From contig JAUJMV010000009.1 of the NCBI GenBank assembly GCA_030446685.1, positions 1,354-38,359 on the forward strand: a stretch of 37,006 nucleotides of DNA, in the 5' to 3' direction. Position numbers and translations under genes: made by a program. Every line of letters begins with the position of its first letter. Position 1 is the stretch's first letter. Positions 23,328 to 31,958 of this stretch are shown piece by piece. The DNA is from Thermomicrobiales bacterium (GTDB lineage: Bacteria; Chloroflexota; Chloroflexia; Thermomicrobiales; CADCWN01). The notes under the pieces were generated by a model. The model was not told the DNA's origin and made no database searches. It worked only from the letters and a program-made list of their open reading frames with translations.

Positions 23328-23353
23328 GGGCGGCGGGACGAGTCCCGCCGCCC
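23328..23353 (-). terminator. Hairpin after the lipoprotein gene
   Basis: GGGCGGCGGGAC and its exact complement with a two-base centre, 41 bases beyond the stop codon of the minus-strand lipoprotein gene. A stable 11-12 bp GC stem, the likely 3' end of that transcript. No T-rich tail follows on the minus strand. Confidence 0.5.
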
Positions 23354-23394
23354 CTCGCTCTTTCCGCCGCCCGCCGCGCCCGGCGCCGCGCCGC

Positions 23395-24260
23395 TCAGCG
23401 CGGCAGTTCGATCGGCCGGGCCTGGGGGTCGTTGACCCTGGTCGTGTCGAGCCGCAGGGTGGTGGTGCCCGGCTGCGGGGCGCTCAGGTTGAGCTTGAGC
23501 TCGGCCGCCACCAGGAAATCGCCGGAGCGATCGACCCAGACGGGGCCGCTGATGTCACCGGCCACACCAGCAAGCACCGCCGCCAGCAGGGGTTGCCGGC
23601 CAGCCCCGCGAGCTGGCCGCTGCCGGTGTACTTGGTCGCCGCCCGGTCGTTGACCCGCTCCTCGCCGGCCGCGGTGAAGGTGGTGACGCCCGGCGCGGTC
23701 AGGTTGCTGTAGAGGAGGTCGGGCAGGGTCAGCAGGATCGGCGGGGTCGGCAGCTCGACCGCCTGACCGTTGATGATCGAGTAGGTCCGGTCGCCGATCT
23801 TCAGGAACTCCTGCGTGGCGCCGCTGCCATCGACGAGTTGCACGCGCTGGTTGCCCTTGTAGTAGTCGATGCGGTAGGTGAGGGTGTCGCCCAGGCCGAA
23901 CGGGATGACCTTGCTGAGGCCGCTGACAACGATGTCGAGGTGGTAGGAGTCGAGTTTCTGGAGGTTGGCGTAGGCAGCGGTCACCGCCGCCGGGTTCGCC
24001 GCGACCGGCGACGGGGAGGCGGCGCGCGTGACGGTCGCCCGTGCGGCGGTGCCGGTCGGGCTGACCGGGGCCGCGCGCGTCGGCGACGGGGCGGTCGTGG
24101 CGGTCGGCGCCCTGGTCGGCGTGGCGGTCGGCGGCGCGGCGGTCGGGGTCGGCGTGCTGGCGGCGCCGCCGCAGGCCGCCAGCGCCACGGTCAGCGCGAG
24201 CGCGCCGGCGGCGAGGGGCCGCGCGCTCCGCGCCCGCCACGGCTGTTTCGCGTCCATCAT
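23395..24260 (-). CDS. Lipoprotein, LolA/LppX-like, one frameshift
   Basis: Exported lipoprotein of about 289 residues. The N-terminus M-M-D-A-K-Q-P-W-R-A-R plus a hydrophobic segment ends in the lipobox A-L-A-A-C-G-G, so Cys would be lipidated. A Thr/Pro/Ala linker (about residues 35-90) is typical of surface lipoproteins. The folded part has Y-H-L-D-I-V-V-S-G, Y-R-I-D-Y-Y-K-G-N-Q-R-V-Q-L and G-D-R-T-Y-S-I-I-N-G-Q-A-V, a beta-rich pattern like LolA/LppX lipid-carrier folds; this assignment is tentative. The frame shifts near 23590 (one C missing); the tail then reads D-I-S-G-P-V-W-V-D-R-S-G-D-F-L-V and ends P-I-E-L-P-R. ATG 24257 is an equally good start. Confidence 0.68.
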
Positions 24261-24605
24261 CCTTGCCCTTCCCTTGTGTATCTGTCGTGTGGCGGGGCCG
24301 TGCCGGTCGGCGCGGCGCCCCCACGCGCGCGCCCCGGGAAGGGCCGGCGCCGTCCGGCGTCGCGCGCGGTCTGCCCCCATCCCCTGCTCTTCCGCAACCC
24401 GGTCGCCACGCGCGCACCACCGGCGCGGGGCGGCTGCCAATCAGGACGCCCGGGGCCGGGCGCGCGTTACCACCGTGGCCGCCCGGCGCGGACGCCGATG
24501 CGGCGAAGCTGGGGCCGGGGACCGGACCGGGCGGGCGGGCCCGCGGTCAGCGGGGGCGGCGCGGCCTTCGACGCCGCGCCACCTCGCCCGCGCGACGCCG
24601 GGAAC

Positions 24606-25564
24606 CTAATCAGCGGGGACGGCCCGCGCCGCGCCGACCGGCGTGACCCACCCGGCGTAGGCGCGGTCCTTGCCGCGGACGACGTCGTGGAAGACGCGCT
24701 CCAGTTCGGTCGTGATCGGCCCCTGCTCGCCGTCGCCGACGGTGTAGCGGTCGACCGAGACGATCGGGGTGATCTCGGCGGCGGTGCCGCAGAAGAAGAC
24801 CTCGTCGGCGATGTAGAGTTCGGTGCGGTCCACCGCGCGCTCGACGACCTCGAGGCCGAGCCGGTCACGCGCCAACTCGATCAGCGAGGCGCGGGTGATG
24901 CTCTCCAGGATCGAGTCGGTCACCCCCGGCGTGATCAACTGGCCGTCGCGCACCAGCATCACGCAAGCGCCCGGCCCCTCGGCCACCTTGCCCTGCGCGT
25001 TGAGCAGGATCGCGGTGTCGTAGCCGTCGATCGACGCCTCGGCGGAGGCGAGCTGGCTGTTGCGGTAGTTGGAGATGTTCTTGATCCGCGGCGGCATCAC
25101 GTTGTCGGCGATGCGCTGCCAGGAGCTGACGCGGGCGTGCTTCCAGTCGCGCCCCAGCAGGTGCGAGGGGGGGGGCGGGTGGTGATCGTGATCTCGGTCG
25201 GGGCCGGGTCGGTCGAGGAGATCTTGCGGAAGCCGCCCCCGCCGCCGAGGAAGGCGAGCGGGAAGATATACGTGTCCTGGCGACACTCGTTGGCGCGCAA
25301 GAGATCGGTGATCGCGCCGGCGAGCGCTTCCGCGGTGTAGTCCCAGGCCATCCGCATCATCTTCTGCGAGCGGAGGAAGCGGCTTAGGTGGGCATCGAGG
25401 CGGAAGACGTAAAGTTCCTCCTCGTCGTCGTTCCAGTAGGCCATGATGCCCTCGAAGATGGCGGCCACGGACGACCAGCCGAGCGCGGTGACGTGGACCG
25501 TCGCCTCCTCCCAGGGCGTGCGCCTGCCGTTCCACCAGAGATACCGCGGGTGTGCTGCCGTCAC
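24606..25564 (-). CDS. ilvE: Branched-chain amino acid aminotransferase, one frameshift
   Basis: Fold-type IV PLP aminotransferase of about 319 residues interconverting branched-chain amino acids and 2-oxo acids. The start is GTG 25564, after a strong GGAGGAGG site. Conserved parts: Y-L-W-W-N-G-R-R-T-P-W-E-E-A, V-F-R-L-D-A-H-L-S-R-F, Y-I-F-P-L-A-F-L-G, R-I-K-N-I-S-N-Y-R-N-S with the Schiff-base Lys, G-K-V-A-E-G-P-G-A-C-V, and V-F-F-C-G-T-A-A-E-I-T-P-I. The C-terminal half uses another frame: the break is in the run of eight G at 25166-25173, and one added or lost base joins F-R-K-I-S-S-T-D-P to S-H-L-L-G-R-D-W-K. The GPGAC form (Cys-Val in place of Asn-x-Phe) marks a BCAT subgroup. Confidence 0.87.
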
Positions 25565-25665
25565 CTGGACCCTCCTCCACCTTGCCTCGTTGGGCCGACC
25601 CCTCGCCGCCGGTGGGCGCTCGCCGGGCCGCGGGGAACGCCCCGGCCCGGCACGCGCCGACCCGT

Positions 25666-25671
25666 AGGATA
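25666..25671 (-). promoter_or_regulatory. Possible -10 of ilvE
   Basis: TATCCT in the context GTGCTATCCTAC on the minus strand, about 100 bases before the ilvE start. No clear -35 at the expected distance. It resembles the GTGCTATAGT context of the better promoter at 25877-25906. Confidence 0.3.
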
Positions 25672-25876
25672 GCACAGCCCCCGAATCCCCGGTAGGGCCA
25701 ATCCCGCGGCGGCCGGCGGGGCCACGCGCGTGGCCCCCTTGCCGTCCGCGCGCCGGCTTGTGCAACTTGCCCTATCCCGCCGCGATATTTGCGCCTCCGA
25801 CACAGCGCAATCGGCGGCCGGGGCGGCTACAATCCTCCCATCGCAGTACACCGCCCGGCCATGCCGCGCGGCGGCG

Positions 25877-25906
25877 TTGACAGTGTTTCACGCGCCGTGC
25901 TATAGT
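25877..25906 (+). promoter_or_regulatory. Sigma-70-type promoter of the peptide ABC operon
   Basis: A perfect TTGACA (25877-25882), an 18-base spacer and TATAGT (25901-25906) on the plus strand. It is the best promoter in the window. The first gene begins at 26262, so the leader would be about 350 bases long and contains only a doubtful 22-codon ORF (26006-26074, ATG to TGA) after a GCGAGGG. Confidence 0.65.
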
Positions 25907-26261
25907 CAGCCAGCCGAGCGAAAAGACAAAGCCGCGACCCGAGTGCAGCGCCGCACGGTTCGCGGGAGGGGCGCCGCCGCCGTCACCGCCGAGCCAGCGA
26001 GGGATATGGCTCCCGTGACCCGTCTCTTTCCCGCGGACCCGCGCAGGGCAAGACACCATAGCCAGTGTCGCTGAGGGTGTAGAGGAAACCGCAAGGATCC
26101 CGGTTCGACCGCAGGCGAGCGATCCGGCGCCGGTGTGGCGTTGCCATACCCGGCGGGCGGCGCGGCGTATCCGGTCGCCGGCCGGTCCGTCGCCGTACCC
26201 GGCGTGCCGCCCGACGGGCGAGGGCCGCGCCGGGCCACACGCCGCAACGAGGGGGACGCGC

Positions 26262-27200
26262 ATGCTGCAGTACACGCTCAACCGGCTCTTGTGGCTGATC
26301 CCGACGCTGTTCGTGATGTCGGTGATCGTCTTCCTGATCTCGCACAACACGCCCGGCAGCCCGCTCGACCCTAGCAATTCGGGGCGCAACCCGCTCAGCG
26401 ACGAGCAGATGGCGAACCTGCGCGCCAAGTACGGGCTCGACCAGCCGCTGTGGGTCCAGTACCGCACCTTCCTCTGGAACGCGCTGCACCTCGACTTCGG
26501 CACCTCCTTCGTCTACAAGACGCGCACCGTCACCGACATCCTCGCGCAGACCTTCCCGATCTCGCTGAAGCTCGGCGTGCTGGCGATGACCGTCGCGATC
26601 GTCGTCGGGACCTTCCTCGGCATCCTGGCGGCGGTCAACCAGAACGGCTGGCTCGACTACCTCAGCGCGGGGGTGGCGGTGCTGGGGACCAGCCTGCCCA
26701 ACTTCGTGATCGCCGTCATCTTCATTCTGATCTTCTCGCTGAAGCTCGGTTGGTTCCCGCCGATCAGCGGCAACCTGGCGACGCCGCGCGAGCTGGTCCT
26801 GCCGACGATCGTGCTGGCCCTCTTCCCGACGGCCACGCTGACGCGCTACACCCGCGCGAGCATGATCGACGTGATCCGCTCCGACTACGTGCGCACCGCG
26901 CGGGCGAAGGGGCTGGCGGAGCGGCGGATCATCACCGGGCATGTGCTGAAGAACGCGCTGATCCCGGTGATCACCGTGATCGGCCCGCTGCTGGCGGCGG
27001 TCGGCACCGGCTCGTTCGTGGTGGAGCAGATCTTCGCGATCAACGGCATGGGCAAGTTCTTCGTGCTGAGCATGACCGGCAACGACTACCCGATGATCAT
27101 GGCGGTGATCCTGCTCTACGGCGTCTTCCTGGCGATCATGAACCTGCTGGTCGATCTGCTGTACGGCCTGTTCGATCCGCGCATCCGCCTGGGGGGCTGA
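26262..27200 (+). CDS. Peptide/dipeptide ABC transporter permease (OppB/DppB type)
   Basis: 312-residue inner-membrane permease. The N-terminus L-Q-Y-T-L-N-R-L-L-W-L-I-P-T-L-F is the standard first transmembrane helix, followed by the external loop with L-R-A-K-Y-G-L-D-Q-P-L-W-V-Q-Y and about five more membrane segments. The cytoplasmic EAA-like coupling loop (Y-V-R-T-A-R-A-K-G-L) contacts the ATPase, and F-V-V-E-Q-I-F-A-I-N-G-M-G is typical of OppB. ATG 26262 follows GAGGGGG. It belongs with the second permease and the binding lipoprotein downstream; no OppD/OppF ATPase gene is in the window, so these must lie elsewhere. The cargo (oligopeptide, dipeptide or other) is unknown. Confidence 0.93.
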   Translation: MLQYTLNRLLWLIPTLFVMSVIVFLISHNTPGSPLDPSNSGRNPLSDEQMANLRAKYGLDQPLWVQYRTFLWNALHLDFGTSFVYKTRTVTDILAQTFPISLKLGVLAMTVAIVVGTFLGILAAVNQNGWLDYLSAGVAVLGTSLPNFVIAVIFILIFSLKLGWFPPISGNLATPRELVLPTIVLALFPTATLTRYTRASMIDVIRSDYVRTARAKGLAERRIITGHVLKNALIPVITVIGPLLAAVGTGSFVVEQIFAINGMGKFFVLSMTGNDYPMIMAVILLYGVFLAIMNLLVDLLYGLFDPRIRLGG

Positions 27201-27206
27201 GTTCGA

Positions 27207-27305
27207 GTCGGGTAGTCGGCTAGTCGGCTAGTCGAGAGTGGCAAATGGGTGGTTGACCGCGGTACCTGCATCCTCTAGCCGACTACCCGACTACCCGACT
27301 ACCCG
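27207..27305. repeat. Inverted pair of octamer repeats between the two permease genes
   Basis: Left part: GTCGGGTA, GTCGGCTA, GTCGGCTA, GTCGAG units from 27207. Right part: CTAGCCGA followed by CTACCCGA units to 27305. GTCGGGTAGTCGGCTAG (27207-27223) is the exact complement of 27275-27291. A long stem would form just after the first permease's stop and just before the second permease's ribosome site, the same layout as the lysJ-lysX gap but with a different unit. Confidence 0.88.
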
Positions 27306-27322
27306 ACTACGGAGGGGGAGCG

Positions 27323-28366
27323 ATGGCTGAGACCGCATCGTCGCGCGAGGCGAGCGTCGCGCCGACCGCCCAGGTGGCCGGGGCGCTGGGGCAGGCCGGG
27401 CTGCGCGGCCGGGGGCGCAAGCAGTCGAGCCTCTGGCGGGACGCCTGGCGGCGGCTGCGCCGCAACAAGCTGGCGCTGGCCGGCCTGGTCGTCGTGGTGC
27501 TGCTCTGCCTGGTGGCGATCTTCGCGCCGCTGCTGGCGCGCGAGGAACTCGACTTCCAGAACTACGACACCCTCTACGCGCCGCCGAGCGGGGCCTACCC
27601 GATGGGCGCCGACCAGCTCGGGCGCGACATCCTCAGCCGGGTGATCTGGGGGGCGCGGGTCTCGCTGCTGGTCGGGCTGGTGTCGCAGTTCATCGTCCTG
27701 GCGATCGGCGTGCCGATCGGCGCGCTCGCCGGCTACTTCGGCGGGCGGACCGACCTGCTGCTGATGCGCGTGGTCGACGTGATGTACGCCTTCCCGCAGT
27801 TGCTCTTCGTGATCCTGCTGATGTCGATGTGGGGGCGCGGCCTGCGCAACATCTTCCTGGCGATCGGGATCACCGCCTGGGTGACGCTGGCGCGGCTGGT
27901 CCGCGCGCAGTTCCTCTCCCTGCGGGAGAAGGACTACGTCATCGCCGCGCGCTCGATCGGCGCGACCGACCTGCGGCTGATCACCCGGCACATGCTGCCG
28001 AACGCGCTGACGCCGATCATCGTCGCGCTGACCTTCGGCATCCCGACCGCGATCTTCATCGAGGCCTTCCTCAGCTTCATCGGCGTCGGGCTGGGGCCGC
28101 CGCAGACGAGCTGGGGCCTGATGGTCGGCGAGAACCAGCAGTACCTGCGCTCGTACCCCTGGATGCTGATCTGGCCGTCGGCGGCGCTCGGCCTGACGAT
28201 GCTGGCCTTCACCTTCCTGGGGGACGGGCTGCGCGACGCGCTCGACCCGAGCGCGAAGCGCGACCCGAGCGCCCGGCGGGGCATGGGGGCGCCCGCGGGG
28301 GCGGGCGTGGTGTCGGACCGCGATGGGGATCGGCAAGGAGGGAGGATGGCGTTTGCCCCGATCTGA
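27323..28366 (+). CDS. Peptide/dipeptide ABC transporter permease (OppC/DppC type)
   Basis: 347-residue partner permease. A cytoplasmic N-terminus of about 45 residues ends W-R-R-L-R-R-N-K-L-A-L-A-G, then the first membrane helix, then the typical P-M-G-A-D-Q-L-G-R-D-I-L-S-R-V-I-W-G-A-R motif. The coupling loop is Y-V-I-A-A-R-S-I-G-A and the last domain ends L-G-D-G-L-R-D-A-L-D-P, where OppC proteins usually stop. About 35 further residues (to 28366) look like read-through of low-complexity DNA. ATG 27323 follows GGAGGGGG. It forms the heterodimeric membrane channel with the preceding permease. Confidence 0.93.
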   Translation: MAETASSREASVAPTAQVAGALGQAGLRGRGRKQSSLWRDAWRRLRRNKLALAGLVVVVLLCLVAIFAPLLAREELDFQNYDTLYAPPSGAYPMGADQLGRDILSRVIWGARVSLLVGLVSQFIVLAIGVPIGALAGYFGGRTDLLLMRVVDVMYAFPQLLFVILLMSMWGRGLRNIFLAIGITAWVTLARLVRAQFLSLREKDYVIAARSIGATDLRLITRHMLPNALTPIIVALTFGIPTAIFIEAFLSFIGVGLGPPQTSWGLMVGENQQYLRSYPWMLIWPSAALGLTMLAFTFLGDGLRDALDPSAKRDPSARRGMGAPAGAGVVSDRDGDRQGGRMAFAPI

Positions 28367-28495
28367 ATCCCCACGGCGGGCCAGGCGCGGGGATCACCCG
28401 CCACGGTCGTCGCGGGCGCGCGAGCGCGGAGCCGGCGGTCCAGTACCACCCTGAGCCCGGCAGCGGCCGGGGCATCGGACACAAGGAGGAGGATC

Positions 28496-30410
28496 ATGAC
28501 GATGCGGACACCGACCGAGTGGCTCGACGATCCCGAGCAGGTGCGACGGTTCGAGGAGCGGATGCGCGCCGCGCGATCCCGCGACGCCAGTTCCTCGGCA
28601 TCATCGGCGCGCTGGGGACGGCGGCGGCCGTGGCCGCCTGCGGCGCCGAGAGCGCGCCGGCGACCAGCGCGCCGGCGCCGGGCGCGTCCGGGGCGCGACG
28701 ACCGCCGCGCTGCACCCGCGGCGACGCGCGGGCGCGCCCGCGACGACCGGCGCCGCCGCCGACCCAGGCGCCGCGGCGCGTCCGGACGAACCTGTCGAAC
28801 TGGCCGGCCAACCAGCCCGCCCCGACCGACCTGGCCGCCGATCAGACCTATCGCAGCGCCGTGCCGGAAGACCCCAGCAGCTTCGACTTCAACAAGGACC
28901 TCTACGCCGCCGGCTCGAACTATATCTGGGAGGGCCTGCTGCGCTACGACCCCGACTTCAACCTCGCCCCCGGGACCGCCGAGAGCTACGAGGTCGGGTC
29001 GGGGGGGTCGGTCTACGTCTTCAAGCTCAACCCGAAGGCGACCTGGAGCAACGGCGACCCGCTCACCGCCGACGACTACATCTACTCCTGGACCCGCCAG
29101 CTCGATCCGGCGACCGCCGCCAGCTACGCCGGTTTCCTGCTCGACATCAAGGGGGCCGAGTCGTTCAACACCAAGAAGGGGCGACGGCGAAGGACCTGGG
29201 CCTGAAGGCGGTCGACAAGAACACGCTGGAGGTGACGCTGGAGCGGCCGCGCGGCTATTTCCCGATCCTGGCCGCCTACCTGGCCGCGGTGCCGGCCCAC
29301 AAGCCCTCGATCGAGAAGCACGGCGAGAAGGCGACCGAGCCGGGCGTGGTCGGCGCGCCGGTGGTCAGCAACGGCCCGTTCGTGCTGACGAAGTGGGACC
29401 GGGGGCGGGAGTTCGTGCTGGAGCGCAACGAGCGGTACGCCACCAACCCCAAGCCGACCTTGCAGAAGATCAATTACAGCGTCATCCCGAACACCGCCGG
29501 CCTGGCGCCCTACGAGGGCGGGCAGATCGATTACCGCTCGTTCCAGCAGATCCCGAACGGGGAGATCCCGCGCCTGCTCAACGATCCGCAGCTGAAGGCC
29601 GAGCTCCACCGGCACTCGCAGAGCGGCCTCTGGTACCTGGTGCCGGAGACCGACAAGCCGCCATTCAACGGCGAGAACGGGCGGAAGGTGCGGCGGGCGA
29701 TCCAGAAGGCGGTCAACCGCGAGCAACTGGTCAAGGTGATCCAGAACCTCGGCGAGCCCGCCTACTCGCTGATCGCGCCCGATCTGCCCTACCACATCGA
29801 CCCGAAGACCAACCCGGAGTTCAAGCAGCGGGTCGACTTCAGCAAGGACGCCGCGATGAAGGAGCTGGAGGGCACGCCCTACGCCGGGGGCCGGGGCTGG
29901 CCGGAGGTCGTGCTGTCGATGCGCGAGGAGGGCGCGACCTCGAAGACGGCGGGCGAGTTCATCCAGCGCCAGCTCAAGGAGAACCTGGGGATGGAGGTGA
30001 AGATCGACATCCAGCCGCAGGCGGTCTTCCGCCCGGCGATGTACGAGGGGAAGTTGCAGCTGATCTTCATCCGCTGGTACCAGGACTACCCGGACCCGAA
30101 CAACTTCTACAAGGACGTCTTCTACAGCCGCAAGGCCAGCGGCAAGCGCCAGCGCTGGAGCAACGACCAGTTCGACGACGGGTGCCTGAAGGCGGGGAGC
30201 GAGACCGACCCGGCCAAGCGGGCGCAGATGTACAAGGATCTGGAGAAGATCCTCCAGGAGGAGGGCGTCTACTCGCCGCTCTACTACGGCTACGCCTACG
30301 TCCTGTTCAAGCCGAAGATCGGCGGCATCCCGAAGACCAAGACGGGCGACGTGCAGCCCGACTGGAACATCTTCATCGATATGGCGCGCAGCCTCTACAT
30401 CAAGAAGTAG
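28496..30410 (+). CDS. Tat-exported peptide-binding lipoprotein (SBP family 5), frameshifted
   Basis: Extracellular solute-binding protein for the permeases upstream. It starts at ATG 28496 (AAGGAGGAGG site) with a charged N-terminal segment E-W-L-D-D-P-E-Q-V-R-R-F. After a slip near 28573 the next frame gives R-R-Q-F-L-G-I-I-G-A-L-G plus A-A-C-G, a twin-arginine signal ending in a lipobox. A low-complexity linker (about 28670-28790) of uncertain frame follows, then the binding domain: S-F-D-F-N-K-D-L-Y, I-W-E-G-L-L-R-Y-D-P, T-W-S-N-G-D-P-L-T-A-D-D-Y-I-Y-S-W. A second shift near 29178 (one G missing) joins it to L-G-L-K-A-V-D-K-N-T-L-E-V-T, ending S-L-Y-I-K-K. About 637 residues. The ligand is unknown. 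Confidence 0.85.
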
Positions 30411-30548
30411 CGGGGTGGCCCTCACCCACCCCCTCCGGGCCCCTCCCTGCCAAGCCGGGAGAGGGTGCGGGCACCCCGGCTCCGGCGGAATCGTGGCGAG
30501 AGGAGGGGGACCGGGCGGCAGGCGCCGGGGCAGGGCGCCGTTGACGCG

Positions 30549-30579
30549 CGCGCGGGGGACCGCTCGGTCCCCCCCGCGC
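30549..30579 (+). terminator. Hairpin at the end of the peptide ABC operon
   Basis: GGGGGACC (30554-30561), loop GCTC, GGTCCCCC (30566-30573), with GCGC flanks extending the stem. It lies 140 bases after the binding-protein stop codon and 70 before the flavoenzyme. It is a stable stem without a U tract, so it is probably the operon end, or a promoter-proximal structure of the next gene. Confidence 0.5.
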
Positions 30580-30644
30580 TGTCCCGCAGGTGCGGGTAGA
30601 CTGCCTGCAACGGGAAGGCGGGCAGGTGGGAGGGGGGTGAGGGG

Positions 30645-31826
30645 ATGGAGGGGACCTACGGGGCGATCGTCCTCGGCCTGGGGGCGATGGGGAGCGCGAC
30701 GGCGTACCACCTCGCCCGGCGGGGCGTCCGGGTGCTGGGGCTCGACGCGTTCGGGCGCGGGCATACGAACGGGTCGTCGCACGGGCGCAGCCGGATCATC
30801 CGCGAAGCCTACTTCGAGGCGCCGGAGTACGTGCCGCTCGTGCAGCGCGCCTACACGCTCTGGCGGGAGTTGGAGGCGGAGGCGGGGCGCGAGCTGCTGC
30901 GGATCACCGGCGGCCTGACGGTCGGGGCGCCGGAGGGCGCCACGTTCGCGGGCGCGCTCGCCAGCGCCCGGCGGCACGGCCTGCCGCACGAGGAGTTGGG
31001 CCCGGACGAGGTCGCGGCGCGCTTCCCGGGGTTCCGGCTGCCGGGGGGCTGCGGGCCGTCCACGAGCCGAACGCGGGCATCCTCGACCCGGAGGCCTGCG
31101 TCCTGGCGCACCTCGACGGGGCGGCGCGGCACGGCGCGGCGATCCGGCACGACGAGCCGGCGCGGCGCTGGACCGCCGACGGCGGCGGCGCGCGGGTCGA
31201 GACGGACGGGGGACCTACCGGGCCGACCGGCTGGTGATCGCCGCCGGGCCGTGGGCGGGGGAGGTGCTGGCCGACCTCGGGCTGCCGCTGACGGTGCAGC
31301 GCGTCGTCAACGTCCACTTCGCCCCGGCGCGGCCGGCGCGATCTTCGCCCCGGAACGCTGCCCGGTCTACATCCTGGGCGTGCCGGAGGGCGATTATTAC
31401 GGCTTCCCGGCGCTCCCCGGCCAGGGCGTCAAGTTCGGGCGGCACGACGTGGGGGAGGTCTGCACGCCCGACACGATCCGGCGCGCGGTGGATGAGTCGG
31501 AAATCGCCGCCCTGCGCGCGGTCCTCGACCGCTACCTCCCCGGCGCGGCCGGCGACGTGCTGCACACGCTGACCTGCATGTACACCAACACCCCCGACCG
31601 CGACTTCGTCCTCGACCACCACCCGGCGCACCCGCAGGTCATCTACGGCTGCGGCTTCTCCGGCCACGGCTTCAAGTTCGCCAGCGTCATCGGGGAAATC
31701 CTGGCCGACCTGGCGATCGACGGCCGCACCCGGCACGCGATCGGCTTCCTCGCGGCGTCGCGGTTCTCCCCGAGAGTGGAGGCCCCTGTAGGGATCGGGG
31801 CCGACGCGCGGGGTGAGGGGTTGTAA
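30645..31826 (+). CDS. Sarcosine oxidase/N-methyltryptophan oxidase-like flavoenzyme, three frameshifts
   Basis: Monomeric FAD oxidase of the MSOX/MTOX group, about 394 residues, which demethylates N-methyl amino acids to give formaldehyde, H2O2 and the free amino acid. It starts at ATG 30645 with A-I-V-L-G-L-G-A-M-G-S-A-T-A-Y-H (ADP-binding loop) and S-S-H-G-R-S-R-I-I-R-E-A-Y. Breaks near 31045, 31210 and 31335 together restore the frame; between them the sequence reads V-H-E-P-N-A-G-I-L-D-P-E-A and A-D-R-L-V-I-A-A-G-P-W-A-G. The segment L-T-C-M-Y-T-N-T-P-D-R-D-F contains the Cys (about residue 312) that binds FAD covalently in this family, and G-F-S-G-H-G-F-K-F follows. The substrate is unknown. 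The last 30 residues run into GC-rich repeat-like DNA. Confidence 0.85.
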   Translation: MEGTYGAIVLGLGAMGSATAYHLARRGVRVLGLDAFGRGHTNGSSHGRSRIIREAYFEAPEYVPLVQRAYTLWRELEAEAGRELLRITGGLTVGAPEGATFAGALASARRHGLPHEELGPDEVAARFPGFRLPGGCGPSTSRTRASSTRRPASWRTSTGRRGTARRSGTTSRRGAGPPTAAARGSRRTGDLPGRPAGDRRRAVGGGGAGRPRAAADGAARRQRPLRPGAAGAIFAPERCPVYILGVPEGDYYGFPALPGQGVKFGRHDVGEVCTPDTIRRAVDESEIAALRAVLDRYLPGAAGDVLHTLTCMYTNTPDRDFVLDHHPAHPQVIYGCGFSGHGFKFASVIGEILADLAIDGRTRHAIGFLAASRFSPRVEAPVGIGADARGEGL

Positions 31827-31842
31827 AGGCCGCCTGCCGCGC

Positions 31843-31958
31843 TTACAGCGGTTCTCGTGATGGTTGAGCCGGTGTCAGGGCCGGGTGTTGGGCGTTCAGT
31901 TGAACGCCCCTACGGACGACGCCGGGGCACAGCGCAACCTTTGCGAGAACCGCTCTAA
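31843..31958. mobile_element. MITE-like element with terminal inverted repeats
   Basis: 116 bases bounded by TTA and TAA. The ends are inverted copies: TTACAGCGGTTCTCG on the left and, reading inward from the right, TTAGAGCGGTTCTCG, then four mismatched bases and GGTTG in both. The perfect core AGCGGTTCTCG is at 31847-31857 and 31944-31954. Inside is a second hairpin (31890-31909, GGGCGTTCA/TGAACGCCC). No coding capacity. Size, TA-rich borders and terminal repeats fit a miniature transposable element moved by an IS630/mariner-like transposase encoded elsewhere. The stop codon of the neighbouring nucleotidyltransferase gene lies in its right border. Confidence 0.6.

Noticed and set aside
30415..30918. 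167-codon plus-strand frame at the end of the ABC operon
   Set aside because: It reads through a terminator-like hairpin and overlaps the flavoenzyme in another frame, and it is Gly/Arg-rich with no motif.
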